Origin: Roseomonas sp.
Lineage (GTDB): Bacteria > Pseudomonadota > Alphaproteobacteria > Acetobacterales > Acetobacteraceae
Reading direction: 5' to 3'
DNA length: 64,000 nt
Assembly (NCBI GenBank): GCA_020249865.1
Contig: JADCEV010000019.1
Location: 1 to 64,000, forward strand
The translations under genes were made by a program, and so were the position numbers. The notes beneath the pieces were generated by a model, which was given only the letters and a program-made list of their open reading frames with translations, had not been told where the DNA came from and made no database searches. Below are positions 27,037 through 35,945 of the stretch, in pieces (positions within the stretch are counted from its first letter, which is position 1; the number at the start of each line of letters is the position of its first letter).

Positions 27037-27231
27037 ATGACGACGATCCTTACCATTCTGGTTGCCTTGGCCATGCTGGCCACGGTTGGCGTGCTTTTTG
27101 CCGGTATTCTCGGCATGGCGGGCGGCAAGGCCAATCCGCGCACCTCCAACTGGCTGATGCGCTGGCGCATTATCTTCCAGTTCATCGCGGTTGGGCTGTT
27201 TGTCATTTTGCTTTTGCTGCTGAAGAGCTAG
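27037..27231 (+). CDS. HIG1-domain twin-transmembrane protein (64 aa)
   Basis: The 64-residue protein has two membrane spans (about 4-25 and 44-62) joined by a short basic loop containing NPRTSNWLMRWRIIFQFIAV, the HIG1/hypoxia-induced domain signature. Bacterial members are thought to associate with respiratory complexes, in analogy with mitochondrial Rcf1/HIGD proteins; this is family knowledge, not shown here. The start is ATG 27037, 19 bases after the MFS frame ends. The stop is next to the fourth 44-bp repeat. Confidence 0.75.
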   Translation: MTTILTILVALAMLATVGVLFAGILGMAGGKANPRTSNWLMRWRIIFQFIAVGLFVILLLLLKS

Positions 27232-27238
27232 CTCGGTC

Positions 27239-27282
27239 GTATTTTCCGAGCCGCCAGGTGAAGCCACTTGGCTTGAAAATAC
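27239..27282 (+). repeat. 44-bp palindromic repeat, copy 4
   Basis: It has outer arms GTATTTTC and GAAAATAC, where both ends changed G-to-A/C-to-T in step, so pairing is kept relative to GCATTTTC/GAAAATGC. Inside are GCCAGGTG and CACTTGGC with an AAGC loop. It has the same 44-bp length and orientation as copy 1. A CTAG motif (27228-27231) lies just upstream. Confidence 0.82.
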
Positions 27283-27413
27283 TCCAGCCCGCCTTGCCCC
27301 GCCCGGCGCTCAGCCTTAATAAGCCAAGGGTCGGATGAGGGGGCGGAAGAACCCTCGCATTCGGCATTCCGGCGCCAATCGGCCCCCCATTTCCTGAAGG
27401 CTATGGTTGCATC

Positions 27414-28163
27414 ATGAAGCTTCTGGTCCCCGTCAAGCGGGTGGTGGATTACAACGTCAAGGTCCGCGTGAAGGCGGATGGCACGGGCGTTGAAACAGCC
27501 AATGTCAAAATGTCCATGAACCCCTTTGACGAAATCGCGGTGGAAGAAGCCGTGCGGTTGAAGGAAAAGGGCATCGCGACCGAAATCATCGCGGTATCTG
27601 CCGGCCCTGCCGTGGCGCAGGAACAGATCCGCACGGCGCTGGCCATGGGGGCCGATCGCGGCATCCTGGTGGAGCATGATGGCGTGCTGGAACCGCTCGC
27701 CGTTGCCAAAATCCTGAAGGCGATCATCGCCAAGGAAGCGCCCGATCTGGTGATCCTGGGCAAGCAGGCGATTGATGATGACATGAACGCCACTGGCCAG
27801 ATGCTGGCGGCGCTGATGGGCTGGCCGCAAGGCACTTTCGCGTCCAAGGTCGAAATCGCCGATGGCACGCTGAACATCACGCGCGAAGTGGATGGCGGTT
27901 TGGAAAAGCTGGCGCTGAAGCTGCCGGCGATCATCACCACCGATCTCCGCTTGAATGAACCGCGCTATGCGTCGCTGCCCAACATCATGAAGGCGCGCAA
28001 GAAGCCGATTGAAACCGTGAAGCCCGCCGATCTGGGTGTTGACCCGGCGCCGCGGCTGACCGTGCTGAAGGTGGAAGAACCGCCCAAGCGCCAGGCCGGC
28101 AAGAAGGTGGGTTCCGTGCAGGAGCTTGTTGAAAAACTGCGCAATGAAGCGAAGGTGATTTGA
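27414..28163 (+). CDS. etfB: Electron transfer flavoprotein beta subunit
   Basis: The 249-residue subunit takes electrons from acyl-CoA dehydrogenases with EtfA and passes them to the quinone pool through ETF:ubiquinone oxidoreductase. Typical motifs: [72 protein letters not shown] and the C-terminal KARKKPIE tract. It is followed after two bases by etfA. A clear GGAAG-like ribosome-binding site is absent, but the N-terminus is typical. Confidence 0.97.
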   Translation: MKLLVPVKRVVDYNVKVRVKADGTGVETANVKMSMNPFDEIAVEEAVRLKEKGIATEIIAVSAGPAVAQEQIRTALAMGADRGILVEHDGVLEPLAVAKILKAIIAKEAPDLVILGKQAIDDDMNATGQMLAALMGWPQGTFASKVEIADGTLNITREVDGGLEKLALKLPAIITTDLRLNEPRYASLPNIMKARKKPIETVKPADLGVDPAPRLTVLKVEEPPKRQAGKKVGSVQELVEKLRNEAKVI

Positions 28164-28165
28164 CC

Positions 28166-29101
28166 ATGGCGGTGCTTGTTCTTGCCGATCATCAGGACGG
28201 CGCGCTGACCCAGCCAACCCGCAGCACGGTGGCCGCTGCCGCCAAGCTTGGCGATGTGCATGTGCTTGTTGCGGGCGGCGCCACTGGCGCTGCCGCTGCG
28301 GCCGCTGCCAAGCTGCCATCGGTTGCCAAGGTGCTGACTGCCGAGGCCGAGATCTATGCCCATGGCCTGGCTGAACCCATGGCCGCTTTGCTGGTGGCAC
28401 TCGCCCCCGGCTATTCGCATTTGCTGGCGCCGGCTTCCGCCGGGGGCAAGAATGTCATGCCGCGCGCCGCTGCGCTGCTTGATGTGCAGATCCTGTCTGA
28501 CATTTCTGATGTGGTGGATGCCGATACCTTTGTGCGGCCGATCTATGCCGGCAACGCTTTGGCCACGGTGAAATCCGCCGATGCGAAGAAGGTGATCACG
28601 GTACGCGCCGCGTCCTTCGATCCTGTGCCTGCCGAAGGCGGTTCGGCGCCGATTGAAGCGGCGGCGACCGCAGCCGACCCAGGGCTTTCGCGCTTCCTGG
28701 GCGCTGAGATTGTGAAAAGCGAACGCCCGGAACTCACGGCGGCGCGCGTTGTGGTCTCGGGCGGGCGCGCCATGGGCTCGGCGGAGAATTTCGTCATTGT
28801 CGAAAAGGTTGCCGATAAGCTCGGCGCCGCCATCGGTGCTTCGCGCGCCGCGGTGGATGCGGGTTATGCGCCGAATGACCATCAGGTTGGCCAGACCGGC
28901 AAGATTGTCGCGCCGGAGCTGTACATCGCGGTCGGCATTTCCGGGGCCATCCAGCATTTGGCCGGCATGAAGGACAGCAAGGTGATCGTCGCCATCAACA
29001 AGGATGAAGAAGCGCCGATTTTTCAAGTGGCCGATTACGGGCTGGTGGCTGATCTGTTCAAGGCCATGCCGGAATTGGAAGCCGAACTCGATAAGAAGTG
29101 A
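28166..29101 (+). CDS. etfA: Electron transfer flavoprotein alpha subunit
   Basis: The 311-residue FAD-binding partner of EtfB. It opens with [29 protein letters not shown] and shows the FAD-binding C-terminal domain: [77 protein letters not shown]. The ATG at 28166 is preferred over a TTG at 28160. It is probably co-transcribed with etfB. The hydroxyacyl-CoA dehydrogenase follows after a hairpin. Confidence 0.97.
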   Translation: MAVLVLADHQDGALTQPTRSTVAAAAKLGDVHVLVAGGATGAAAAAAAKLPSVAKVLTAEAEIYAHGLAEPMAALLVALAPGYSHLLAPASAGGKNVMPRAAALLDVQILSDISDVVDADTFVRPIYAGNALATVKSADAKKVITVRAASFDPVPAEGGSAPIEAAATAADPGLSRFLGAEIVKSERPELTAARVVVSGGRAMGSAENFVIVEKVADKLGAAIGASRAAVDAGYAPNDHQVGQTGKIVAPELYIAVGISGAIQHLAGMKDSKVIVAINKDEEAPIFQVADYGLVADLFKAMPELEAELDKK

Positions 29102-29112
29102 TTTGCCTGATC

Positions 29113-29139
29113 GGGGGCGCTGGCATGATCAGCGCCCCC
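29113..29139 (+). terminator. Strong hairpin between etfA and the hydroxyacyl-CoA dehydrogenase gene
   Basis: GGGGGCGCT (29113-29121) pairs exactly with AGCGCCCCC (29131-29139) around a nine-base loop. No T-tract follows (GTTATGC), so it may attenuate transcription or protect the etfBA transcript's 3' end rather than terminate fully. Confidence 0.6.
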
Positions 29140-29167
29140 GTTATGCATCAAGGTAGGAGCATCCATC

Positions 29168-30046
29168 ATGGTTGAAATCGCGAAGCTTGGTATCATTGGT
29201 GCCGGGCTGATGGGCAATGGCATTGCCCATGTGGCGGCGCTTTCCGGCATTCCCGTGGTGCTGATGGATGTGCAGCAGCCCGCACTTGACCGCGCGCTGG
29301 CGACCATGGCGAAGAATATGGACCGCCAAGTGAGCAAGGGCAGTATCAGCGGTGCAGATCGCGATGCGGCGCTGGCGCGCATTGTGACGGCGACCGATAA
29401 CAGCGCCTTCGCCGATTGTGACATGGTGATTGAAGCCGCGACCGAGAATGAGGAGATCAAGAAAAAGATCTTCGCAGCACTTTGCCCGGTGTTGAAGCCG
29501 GATGCTTTTTTGGCGTCAAATACATCCTCCATTCCCATTACGCGGCTGGCGGCAGCGACCGATCGGCCCGGCCGCTTTATCGGCATGCATTTCTTCAACC
29601 CCGTGCCGATGATGAAGCTGGTTGAAATCATTCGCGGCTTGGCCACGGAAGACGCGACCTATCAGGCGGTGGAGGCGCTCGCGAAGCGCATGGGCAAGGC
29701 GCCGGTCATGGCGCAGGATTGGCCGGGCTTTGTCGTCAACCGCATCCTTTGCCCCATGATCAATGAGGCGATTCAGGCGCTGATGGAAGGTGTAGGTGAC
29801 GTGGCGGCGATTGATGCCGGCATGAAGCTTGGCGCCAACCACCCGATGGGGCCTTTGGAGCTCGCGGATTTTGTCGGCCTCGATACGCTCTATTCGGTGA
29901 TGAAAGTGCTGCATGAAGGCTTGGGCGATTCCAAGTATCGGCCTTCGCCCTTGCTCGCGAAATATGTCGAGGCCGGCTGGTATGGGCGGAAGTCGGGCCG
30001 CGGCTTTTACGATTACAGCACCACGCCGCCCACGCCGACACGCTGA
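29168..30046 (+). CDS. 3-hydroxybutyryl-CoA dehydrogenase family protein
   Basis: A 292-residue NAD(P)-dependent dehydrogenase. The Rossmann GAGLMGNGIAHVAALSG motif lies at about 10-26, then the family marker ASNTSSIPITRLAAATDRPGRFIGMHFFNPVPMMKLVEII, whose His-Phe-Phe-Asn-Pro contains the catalytic His. The C-terminal domain carries GFVVNRILCPMINEAI and ANHPMGPLELADFVGLDTL. It interconverts acetoacetyl-CoA and 3-hydroxybutyryl-CoA (Hbd/PaaH class), with the ETF genes next to it. The length is normal. Confidence 0.94.
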   Translation: MVEIAKLGIIGAGLMGNGIAHVAALSGIPVVLMDVQQPALDRALATMAKNMDRQVSKGSISGADRDAALARIVTATDNSAFADCDMVIEAATENEEIKKKIFAALCPVLKPDAFLASNTSSIPITRLAAATDRPGRFIGMHFFNPVPMMKLVEIIRGLATEDATYQAVEALAKRMGKAPVMAQDWPGFVVNRILCPMINEAIQALMEGVGDVAAIDAGMKLGANHPMGPLELADFVGLDTLYSVMKVLHEGLGDSKYRPSPLLAKYVEAGWYGRKSGRGFYDYSTTPPTPTR

Positions 30047-30058
30047 CGCGCCTGCACC

Positions 30059-30847
30059 ATGTCGGGGCTGGTGCAATTTCAGGGCTGGCGCCGCAAGCTT
30101 CGGGAGCTTTACTTCGGCAGTTCCGCAACTGCGCGGCGCTTTCGCTATGGGATCATCTTCTTTGATCTGCTGACGCTGATTTTCGTCATCAGCACCTCCT
30201 TCATACCGCGTGAGCCATGGATTGGTGTGGTGGATGTGGTGATCGGCCTGATCCTGGCCGCCGAATACGCCGCGCATCTGGCGGCGCATCGCGCACCCGG
30301 GCGTCAGGCGCTGACATTTTCAAGCCTGATTGATCTTGTCGCGGTGCTGTCTTTCCTGGCACCCCTGACCGGCGAGGGGTTTGGCTTCCTGCGGGTTTTG
30401 CGCACGCTACGGCTTTTGCACCCCTACCGGACGTTGATGGAACTCCGCCAGGATATGCCCTTCTTTCGCCGGCATGAGGAAGCGTTGATCGCCGGCGTGC
30501 ATCTGGCGGTCTTTGTCTTTGTCATGACGGCGATTGTTTATGAGAGCCAGCGCGCCATCAATCCGAAAATCGCCGATTACGCCGATGCGCTTTATTTCAC
30601 CGTGACCGCGCTGACCACGACCGGGTTTGGTGACATCACGCTGGAAGGCAAATTCGGCAAGCTGCTTTCGGTTTTTATCATGATTTGCGGCGTGACGCTG
30701 TTTTTGCGTCTGGCGCAGGCGATGTTTCGCCCGCGCAAGGTGCGCTTTCCCTGCCCAAGCTGCGGGCTGCAACGCCATGATCCTGATGCGGTGCATTGCA
30801 AGGCTTGTGGCACAAGGCTTGCCATCCCCGACGAAGGCAGAGATTAA
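30059..30847 (+). CDS. Voltage-gated-type potassium channel with C-terminal zinc ribbon
   Basis: A 262-residue channel subunit. Hydrophobic spans lie at about 30-47, 55-73, 88-102, 145-162 and 202-220. The S4 helix is FLRVLRTLRLLHPYR (110-124), with Arg every third residue. The pore filter is TTTGFGD (186-192), a variant of TVGYGD. After the last span, a short linker leads to CPSC (232-235) and CKAC (247-250), a zinc ribbon. Ion channels of this kind in bacteria normally lack such a module. It starts 13 bases after the dehydrogenase stop and converges with ilvE; the two stop codons share TTAA at 30844-30847. Confidence 0.88.
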   Translation: MSGLVQFQGWRRKLRELYFGSSATARRFRYGIIFFDLLTLIFVISTSFIPREPWIGVVDVVIGLILAAEYAAHLAAHRAPGRQALTFSSLIDLVAVLSFLAPLTGEGFGFLRVLRTLRLLHPYRTLMELRQDMPFFRRHEEALIAGVHLAVFVFVMTAIVYESQRAINPKIADYADALYFTVTALTTTGFGDITLEGKFGKLLSVFIMICGVTLFLRLAQAMFRPRKVRFPCPSCGLQRHDPDAVHCKACGTRLAIPDEGRD

Positions 30848-31755
30848 ACCGGCGTGCGCCACTCCGCATGCGCATTGGTGGTGCCGCGCACGACGCTTTC
30901 ATAGGCTTCCTGCAAACGCATGGTGATCGCCCCCGGCTTGCCATCACCGACCGGCAGCCTGTCCACACTCGTGATCGGCAGCAATTCCTGGCCGGTGCCG
31001 CAGAAGAATAGTTCATCGGCGATATAAAGCTCAGTGCGGTCAATCGTGCCTTGTTCCACAGCCAGCCCATGTTCGGCGGCGAGATGAATGACGGTATCGC
31101 GCGTGACACTTTCCAGAATATCGTTTTCACGTGATGGCGTAATCAACTTCCCATCGCGCACCATGAAAAGGCAGGCGCCGGTGCCTTCGCTGATCTTGCC
31201 CGCACGGGTCATCAGCAGCGCATTGTCATAGCCATCCGCCTTGGCCTGCAGCATGGCGATGCGCCCGGCATGGTAATTCGCGGTCGCCTTGATGCGCGGT
31301 GGCATGGTGGTATCCGTAATGCGTGTCCAGGAAGAAACATGCACGGAAAGCCCGCTGCTGCGCTTGGCATTGCGTTCGCGCGGCATGGCACCGCAAGCCC
31401 AACCGACGCTGCCGGTGGAAGCCATGGAACCGAGGCTTTCGATATGCACCTGGATGCGGATATAGGCGTCATCATCAGGTTCATTGGTGCGCACCGCATC
31501 CAAAACCGCCTGGCGCATTTCATCGCGCGATGGCGGATTGTCGAAGCGCATGAATTTCATGCCCTGATCCAGCCGCACGAGATGTTCTTCCAGCCGAAAG
31601 ACCGCAAGCTTGCCGGTGCTGTAATTCATATAGGCGCGAATGCCTTCAAACACCGTGCCGCCATAGGCATGCCCAACCGAGAACGGATGCACGCGCGCTT
31701 CATCAAAACCGATCTTCTTGCCGTTCTGGATGATGTATTTTGCTGTCCAGGCCAT
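30844..31755 (-). CDS. ilvE: Branched-chain amino-acid aminotransferase
   Basis: About 303 residues of a fold-type IV PLP aminotransferase that makes or degrades Leu, Ile and Val with 2-oxoglutarate. The catalytic lysine is K156 in PPRIKATANYHAG. SVGHAYGGTVFEGIRAY at about 26-42 and GKISEGTGACLFMVRDG further on are standard. The ATG at 31755 has GAGGA five bases upstream; an earlier ATG at 31767 overlaps the stop of the upstream gene (ATGA) and is possible. It is probably co-transcribed with the AhpD-like gene before it. Confidence 0.93.
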   Translation of the reverse strand: MAWTAKYIIQNGKKIGFDEARVHPFSVGHAYGGTVFEGIRAYMNYSTGKLAVFRLEEHLVRLDQGMKFMRFDNPPSRDEMRQAVLDAVRTNEPDDDAYIRIQVHIESLGSMASTGSVGWACGAMPRERNAKRSSGLSVHVSSWTRITDTTMPPRIKATANYHAGRIAMLQAKADGYDNALLMTRAGKISEGTGACLFMVRDGKLITPSRENDILESVTRDTVIHLAAEHGLAVEQGTIDRTELYIADELFFCGTGQELLPITSVDRLPVGDGKPGAITMRLQEAYESVVRGTTNAHAEWRTPV

Positions 31756-31763
31756 TGGTTTCC

Positions 31764-32507
31764 TCATTTATCCTTAGAGTTTTTCGCTGCCGCCTCGTCA
31801 AAGCCGCCCTGGCCGGTCAGTGCGGCCCAGGCGCGGTAGCGGTCTGAGGCCGCAACGCGCCCCGCTGCGATCATGCCGCGCCAAACGCCGCAGGCTTCAA
31901 CAAAGCGCGGGATGGAACCGGGGAACATCGCCAGCGTAATGGCCTCGGCAATTTCATCTTCAGGCACCTGATCCGCATAGGCGGCTTCAATTTGCCATTC
32001 CAATAACCGCCAATGCGCGCGGCAGACCTGCACAGCGCATTGCGCCAGATGGACCAGGCGCCTTGGCGCAGCAGGGGCAATGCGCGCCGCCGCATCCAGA
32101 TAGGCCGCGCGGGGATCAAAGGGCGCCAATTGCACGCCCCAGCGATGCGCTGCGAAATCAAAGGCCTCAGCCCCGATGGCCAAAGCAGCGGCGGCGAAAG
32201 CGGCACCGATCAACGCATCATCGCCCCCGGCGGCGCGGAATTTGGCGATGTGGTGCGTGGCCAAGGCCTCATCCGTCGCGGCCAGCACGGCAAGCCAGAC
32301 GAATTCGCGGTCGTGATGCGTGAGCACGCGATCATCCAAGGCCATGGCGGAATAGGCAGCGTCATAGCCTTCCAGCAGGCGGGGGAAGGCGAGTGCCAGC
32401 AGCCCGTGATGCGGCAGCAAATAGCCGCGCTTGGCCTTGACCGCGGCGAGCCGCGCTTCCAGCGCCGCGGTGGTCTCGGCGGTCGCGTTTTCCTCTTGGT
32501 GTTTCAT
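31764..32507 (-). CDS. Carboxymuconolactone decarboxylase/AhpD-like protein
   Basis: A 247-residue, largely helical protein with two alpha-helical repeats: the first has LTHHDREFVWLAVLAATDEALATHHIAKFRAAGGDD, the second EWQIEAAYADQVPEDEIAEAITLAMFPGSIPRFVEACG. Each resembles the carboxymuconolactone-decarboxylase helix bundle, but the CxxC of peroxiredoxin-reducing AhpD is absent. Function unknown. The stop codon overlaps the first possible ilvE start (ATGA at 31764-31767), so translational coupling with ilvE is likely. Confidence 0.65.
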   Translation of the reverse strand: MKHQEENATAETTAALEARLAAVKAKRGYLLPHHGLLALAFPRLLEGYDAAYSAMALDDRVLTHHDREFVWLAVLAATDEALATHHIAKFRAAGGDDALIGAAFAAAALAIGAEAFDFAAHRWGVQLAPFDPRAAYLDAAARIAPAAPRRLVHLAQCAVQVCRAHWRLLEWQIEAAYADQVPEDEIAEAITLAMFPGSIPRFVEACGVWRGMIAAGRVAASDRYRAWAALTGQGGFDEAAAKNSKDK

Positions 32508-32573
32508 CCTGGGGTCAGGCTATACCGCTTCCAAGCCCTTGTAATCCCCCGTCCGGGGCAGGAATATTCCGCC

Positions 32574-33389
32574 ATGTCCAAGACAGAGCTGCAAAACACC
32601 CCCATCCTGCTGCGGGAGGATCGCCCGGGCGGCATATGCGTGATCACGCTGAACCGGCCAGCCCAGCGCAATAGCCTTTCGCGGGCGCTATTGCAGGCGC
32701 TGGAGGAGATGCTGGCCGACATCGCCGCAGACAACACCTGCCGCGTCGTGGTGCTGGCGGGGGCGGGCACGGTGTTCTGCGCCGGGCATGATTTGCGCGA
32801 AATCTCCGCGCATCGCGCTGATGCGGATGGCGGGCGCGGCTTTTACGCCGATGCCATGGCGGCCTGCGCGCGGGTGATGCAGGGCATTGTGTGGCTGCCT
32901 CAGCCGGTGATTGCGGCGGTGCAAGGGGTGGCGACGGCCGCCGGCTGCCAATTGGTTGCAAGCTGCGATCTGGCTGTCGCGGCGGAAGATGCGCGGTTTT
33001 GTACGCCCGGTGTGGATATCGGGTTGTTCTGCTCAACGCCAGCGGTGGCCTTGGCGCGCGCTGTGCCGCGCAAGGCCGCGATGGAAATGCTGTTGTTGGG
33101 TGAAATGGTGCCGGCTGATGAAGCGCAGCGCCTTGGCCTGGTGAACCGCCTGGCGCCGCGTGAGGCTTTGCTGGAAACCGCGCTTGGCCTGGCTGAGCGC
33201 ATTGCGGCCCATTCGGCGATTACGGTGCGCATGGGCAAGCGCGGCTTCAATCGGCAAATCGAATTGCCGCTGGCGGAGGCTTATTGCGAAGCGGCTTCGG
33301 TCATGACGGAAAATCTGATGGCACGGGATGCGGCGGAAGGCATTGGCGCCTTCCTGGAAAAGCGCCATCCGCAATGGGAAGACAGGTGA
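32574..33389 (+). CDS. Enoyl-CoA hydratase/isomerase family protein
   Basis: The 271-residue crotonase-fold protein contains ITLNRPAQRNSLSRALLQALEEML, the CoA-binding FCAGHDLREISAHRADADGG loop and GVATAAGCQLVASCDLAVAAEDARFCTPGVDIGLFCSTPAVALAR. The oxyanion-hole glycines are present, but the second catalytic Glu of true hydratases is replaced (FCSTPAV region), as in ECHDC3-like proteins, so hydratase activity is uncertain. ATG 32574 fits the family start; the ribosome-binding site AGGA is ten bases away. It is followed after five bases by the acyl-CoA synthetase. Confidence 0.88.
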   Translation: MSKTELQNTPILLREDRPGGICVITLNRPAQRNSLSRALLQALEEMLADIAADNTCRVVVLAGAGTVFCAGHDLREISAHRADADGGRGFYADAMAACARVMQGIVWLPQPVIAAVQGVATAAGCQLVASCDLAVAAEDARFCTPGVDIGLFCSTPAVALARAVPRKAAMEMLLLGEMVPADEAQRLGLVNRLAPREALLETALGLAERIAAHSAITVRMGKRGFNRQIELPLAEAYCEAASVMTENLMARDAAEGIGAFLEKRHPQWEDR

Positions 33390-33394
33390 AGAAG

Positions 33395-35029
33395 ATGGCC
33401 TTGAACAAATACGAAAACGGGCTTGAGCAGAACGCGGCCAATCATCAACCACTGACGCCACTGCTGTTTCTGGAGCGCGCCGCGCAGGTTTATCCGGATT
33501 ATCCCGCTGTGGTGCATGGCGCGGTAAAGCGCGATTATCTCAGCCTGCGCAATCGTTCCGTGCAGCTTGCCCATGCGCTGACGATGCGCGGCATTGGGCG
33601 CGGCGATACGGTGGCGGCGATCCTGCCGAATATCCCGGAAATGCTGGAATGCCATTACGGCGTGCCCATGGCGGGTGCTGTGCTGAACACCATCAATACG
33701 CGGCTGGATGCGCCGACTATTGCCTATATCCTCGATCACGGGGAAGCCAAGGCTGTGGTGGTGGACCGCGAATTCATGCCGGTGCTGCGCGCTGCCTTGG
33801 CGGAATGCGCGGCGAAGCCGATCATCATTGAAGTGCAGGATGCGCTGGCGCCGGAAGCGGTGCATGACGAAAGCCTGGGCGGGCACGGATATGAAAACTT
33901 CATCGCCGAAGGCAGCGCCGATTTCGCTTGGCCGATGCCAGGCGATGAATGGGACGCGATTACGCTGAATTATACATCAGGCACCACGGGCAAGCCGAAA
34001 GGTGTGGTCTATCACCATCGCGGCGCCTGTCTTTTGGCGACCGGCAATGTGCTTTCCGCCGGCATGGGAAAGCATCCATCCTATTTGTGGACGCTGCCAA
34101 TGTTTCATTGCAATGGCTGGTGCTTCCCCTGGACAGTGACGGCGCAGGCTGGCCTGCATGTGTGCCTACGCGCCGTGCGCGGCCCTGATATGTGGCGCCT
34201 GATGGCGGAACATGCCGTGACGCATATGTGCGGTGCGCCGATTGTGATGGCGACTTTGCTGGCGACACCAGTGGCCGAAAAGCGTGCGCTTTCACATCAG
34301 GTGCAATTCGTGGTGGCCGGCGCACCGCCACCCGAAGCCGTACTCGCCGCCATGAAGGAAGCGGGCTTTGCTGTCTGCCATGTCTATGGCCTGACAGAAG
34401 TTTATGGCCCCGCCGTGGTGAATGAATGGCACAGCGAATGGGGTGCCAAGCCCGCGCCGGAACAGGCGGCGCTCATGGCGCGCCAGGGCGTGCGCTACCT
34501 GGCGCTTGAAGGGCTTGACGTGATGGACCCCGAAACCATGGCGCCCGTCCCCGCGGATGGTGCGACAATGGGTGAGGTCATGATGCGCGGCAATGTTGTT
34601 ATGAAGGGCTATTTGAAGGATGCCGCCGCCACGCAATCCGCCTTTGCCGGCGGGTGGTTTCATACCGGCGACCTCGCGGTGAAATATCCAGATGGGTATA
34701 TTCAGCTCAAGGATCGGTCGAAGGATATCATCATCTCGGGCGGGGAGAATATCAGCAGCATCGAAGTGGAAGATGCGCTTTACAAGCACCCATCGGTTGC
34801 CGTGGTGGCGGTTGTCGCGAAGCCTGATGAGAAATGGGGTGAGACACCCTGCGCCTTCGTGGAATTGAAGCCTGGCATGGCGGCGACACCCGAAGAACTC
34901 ATCAATTTCGCGCGCCAGCATTTGGCGGCCTTCAAGCTGCCGCGCCATATTGTCTTTGCGGAATTGCCCAAGACCTCAACGGGCAAGATCCAGAAGCATG
35001 TGCTGCGTGCGCAGGCGCGGGCGCAGTAG
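33395..35029 (+). CDS. Acyl-CoA synthetase (AMP-forming)
   Basis: The 544-residue ANL-family enzyme activates a carboxylic acid with ATP, then CoA. The phosphate loop is LNYTSGTTGKPKGVVYHHRG (about 188-207), and the adenine-binding VYGLTEVYGP and the GWFHTGDLAVKYPDGYIQLKDRSKDII hinge are clear. The catalytic lysine is in the C-terminal PKTSTGKIQKH motif. The length and the 'LWTLPMFHCNGWCFPW' segment match the medium/long-chain-type ACS related to FadK or dimethylsulfoniopropionate-pathway DmdB proteins. ATG 33395 is five bases after the hydratase stop, so the two work in one unit. Confidence 0.92.
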   Translation: MALNKYENGLEQNAANHQPLTPLLFLERAAQVYPDYPAVVHGAVKRDYLSLRNRSVQLAHALTMRGIGRGDTVAAILPNIPEMLECHYGVPMAGAVLNTINTRLDAPTIAYILDHGEAKAVVVDREFMPVLRAALAECAAKPIIIEVQDALAPEAVHDESLGGHGYENFIAEGSADFAWPMPGDEWDAITLNYTSGTTGKPKGVVYHHRGACLLATGNVLSAGMGKHPSYLWTLPMFHCNGWCFPWTVTAQAGLHVCLRAVRGPDMWRLMAEHAVTHMCGAPIVMATLLATPVAEKRALSHQVQFVVAGAPPPEAVLAAMKEAGFAVCHVYGLTEVYGPAVVNEWHSEWGAKPAPEQAALMARQGVRYLALEGLDVMDPETMAPVPADGATMGEVMMRGNVVMKGYLKDAAATQSAFAGGWFHTGDLAVKYPDGYIQLKDRSKDIIISGGENISSIEVEDALYKHPSVAVVAVVAKPDEKWGETPCAFVELKPGMAATPEELINFARQHLAAFKLPRHIVFAELPKTSTGKIQKHVLRAQARAQ

Positions 35030-35042
35030 GAAATAGCCGATT

Positions 35043-35945
35043 ATGCAGGAATTTCATGGGGTTTTCCCCTATCTTGTCTCACCCGTGGCACCCGATGGCA
35101 CGGTGCTGGAAGGCGAATTGCGCCGGCTGGTGGATCATCTGATCGCATCCGGCGTGCATGGGCTGACACCCTTGGGCAGCACGGGTGAGTTTGCCTATCT
35201 GGATACAGCGCAACGCCGGCGGATTGTGGAAATTGTTGTCGCCCAAACCGCGGGCCGCGTGCCGGTGGTGGCGGGGGTGGCGGCGACGACGATTGCGGAT
35301 GCCGAACGCCAGGCGCGTGATTACGCGGCGATAGGCGCGGATGGCATTCTGGCCATTCTGGAGGCCTATTTCCCGTTGAATGATGCTGCGGTGGTTTCCT
35401 ATTTCACCGCCATCGCGGATGCGACTGAATTACCGACGGTGCTTTACACCAATCCGAATTTCCAGCGTTCCGATCTTTCCCTGCCGGCGATTGAAAAGCT
35501 TTCGCATCATCCACGCATCTGCCTGATCAAGGATGCCTCCACCAATACCGGGCGCCTGCTGTCCATCATCAATCGCACGCAAGGGCGCATCGGGGTTTTT
35601 GCGGCTTCAGCGCATATTCCAGCGGCGGTGATGCTGATTGGCGGCAAGGGTTGGATGGCGGGGCCGGCTTGCGCCATTCCGCGCGAAAGCGTGCGGCTTT
35701 ATGAGCTGTGCCGCGCCGGGCATTGGGATGCGGCCATGTCGTTGCAACGCGCGTTGTGGCGGGTGAATGAACTGTTCGCCGCGCATTCCTTGGCTGCCTG
35801 CATCAAGGGTGCGCTGCAAATCCAAGGTTTCGCCGTTGGTGATCCTATTTTGCCGCAAGCGCCACTGTCACCCGAAGGGCGCGTGGCGGTGGAAGCCGCG
35901 CTCAAGCTGGCGGCAGAGGCTTTTGCCGCCGCGCCCGAAATCTGA
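35043..35945 (+). CDS. Dihydrodipicolinate synthase family aldolase
   Basis: A 300-residue TIM-barrel class I aldolase. GSTGEFAYL near 45-53, YTN at 135-137 with the catalytic Tyr (Y135), and the Schiff-base lysine K163 in [11 protein letters not shown] are all in place. The genuine DapA pattern GTTGE..TL is altered to [10 protein letters not shown], so the substrate may be another 2-oxoacid aldol (4-hydroxy-2-oxoglutarate, sugar acid or N-acetylneuraminate type). It stands 13 bases after the acyl-CoA synthetase and its end overlaps the next gene. Confidence 0.85.
   Translation: MQEFHGVFPYLVSPVAPDGTVLEGELRRLVDHLIASGVHGLTPLGSTGEFAYLDTAQRRRIVEIVVAQTAGRVPVVAGVAATTIADAERQARDYAAIGADGILAILEAYFPLNDAAVVSYFTAIADATELPTVLYTNPNFQRSDLSLPAIEKLSHHPRICLIKDASTNTGRLLSIINRTQGRIGVFAASAHIPAAVMLIGGKGWMAGPACAIPRESVRLYELCRAGHWDAAMSLQRALWRVNELFAAHSLAACIKGALQIQGFAVGDPILPQAPLSPEGRVAVEAALKLAAEAFAAAPEI

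Noticed and set aside
31120-31140. Second parS-like sequence (TTTCACGTGA)
   Set aside because: It lies in ilvE coding sequence and only part of the palindrome matches; likely chance.
32013-32573. Long N-terminal extension of the enoyl-CoA hydratase frame
   Set aside because: It runs antisense through the AhpD-like gene; the conserved start is the ATG at 32574.
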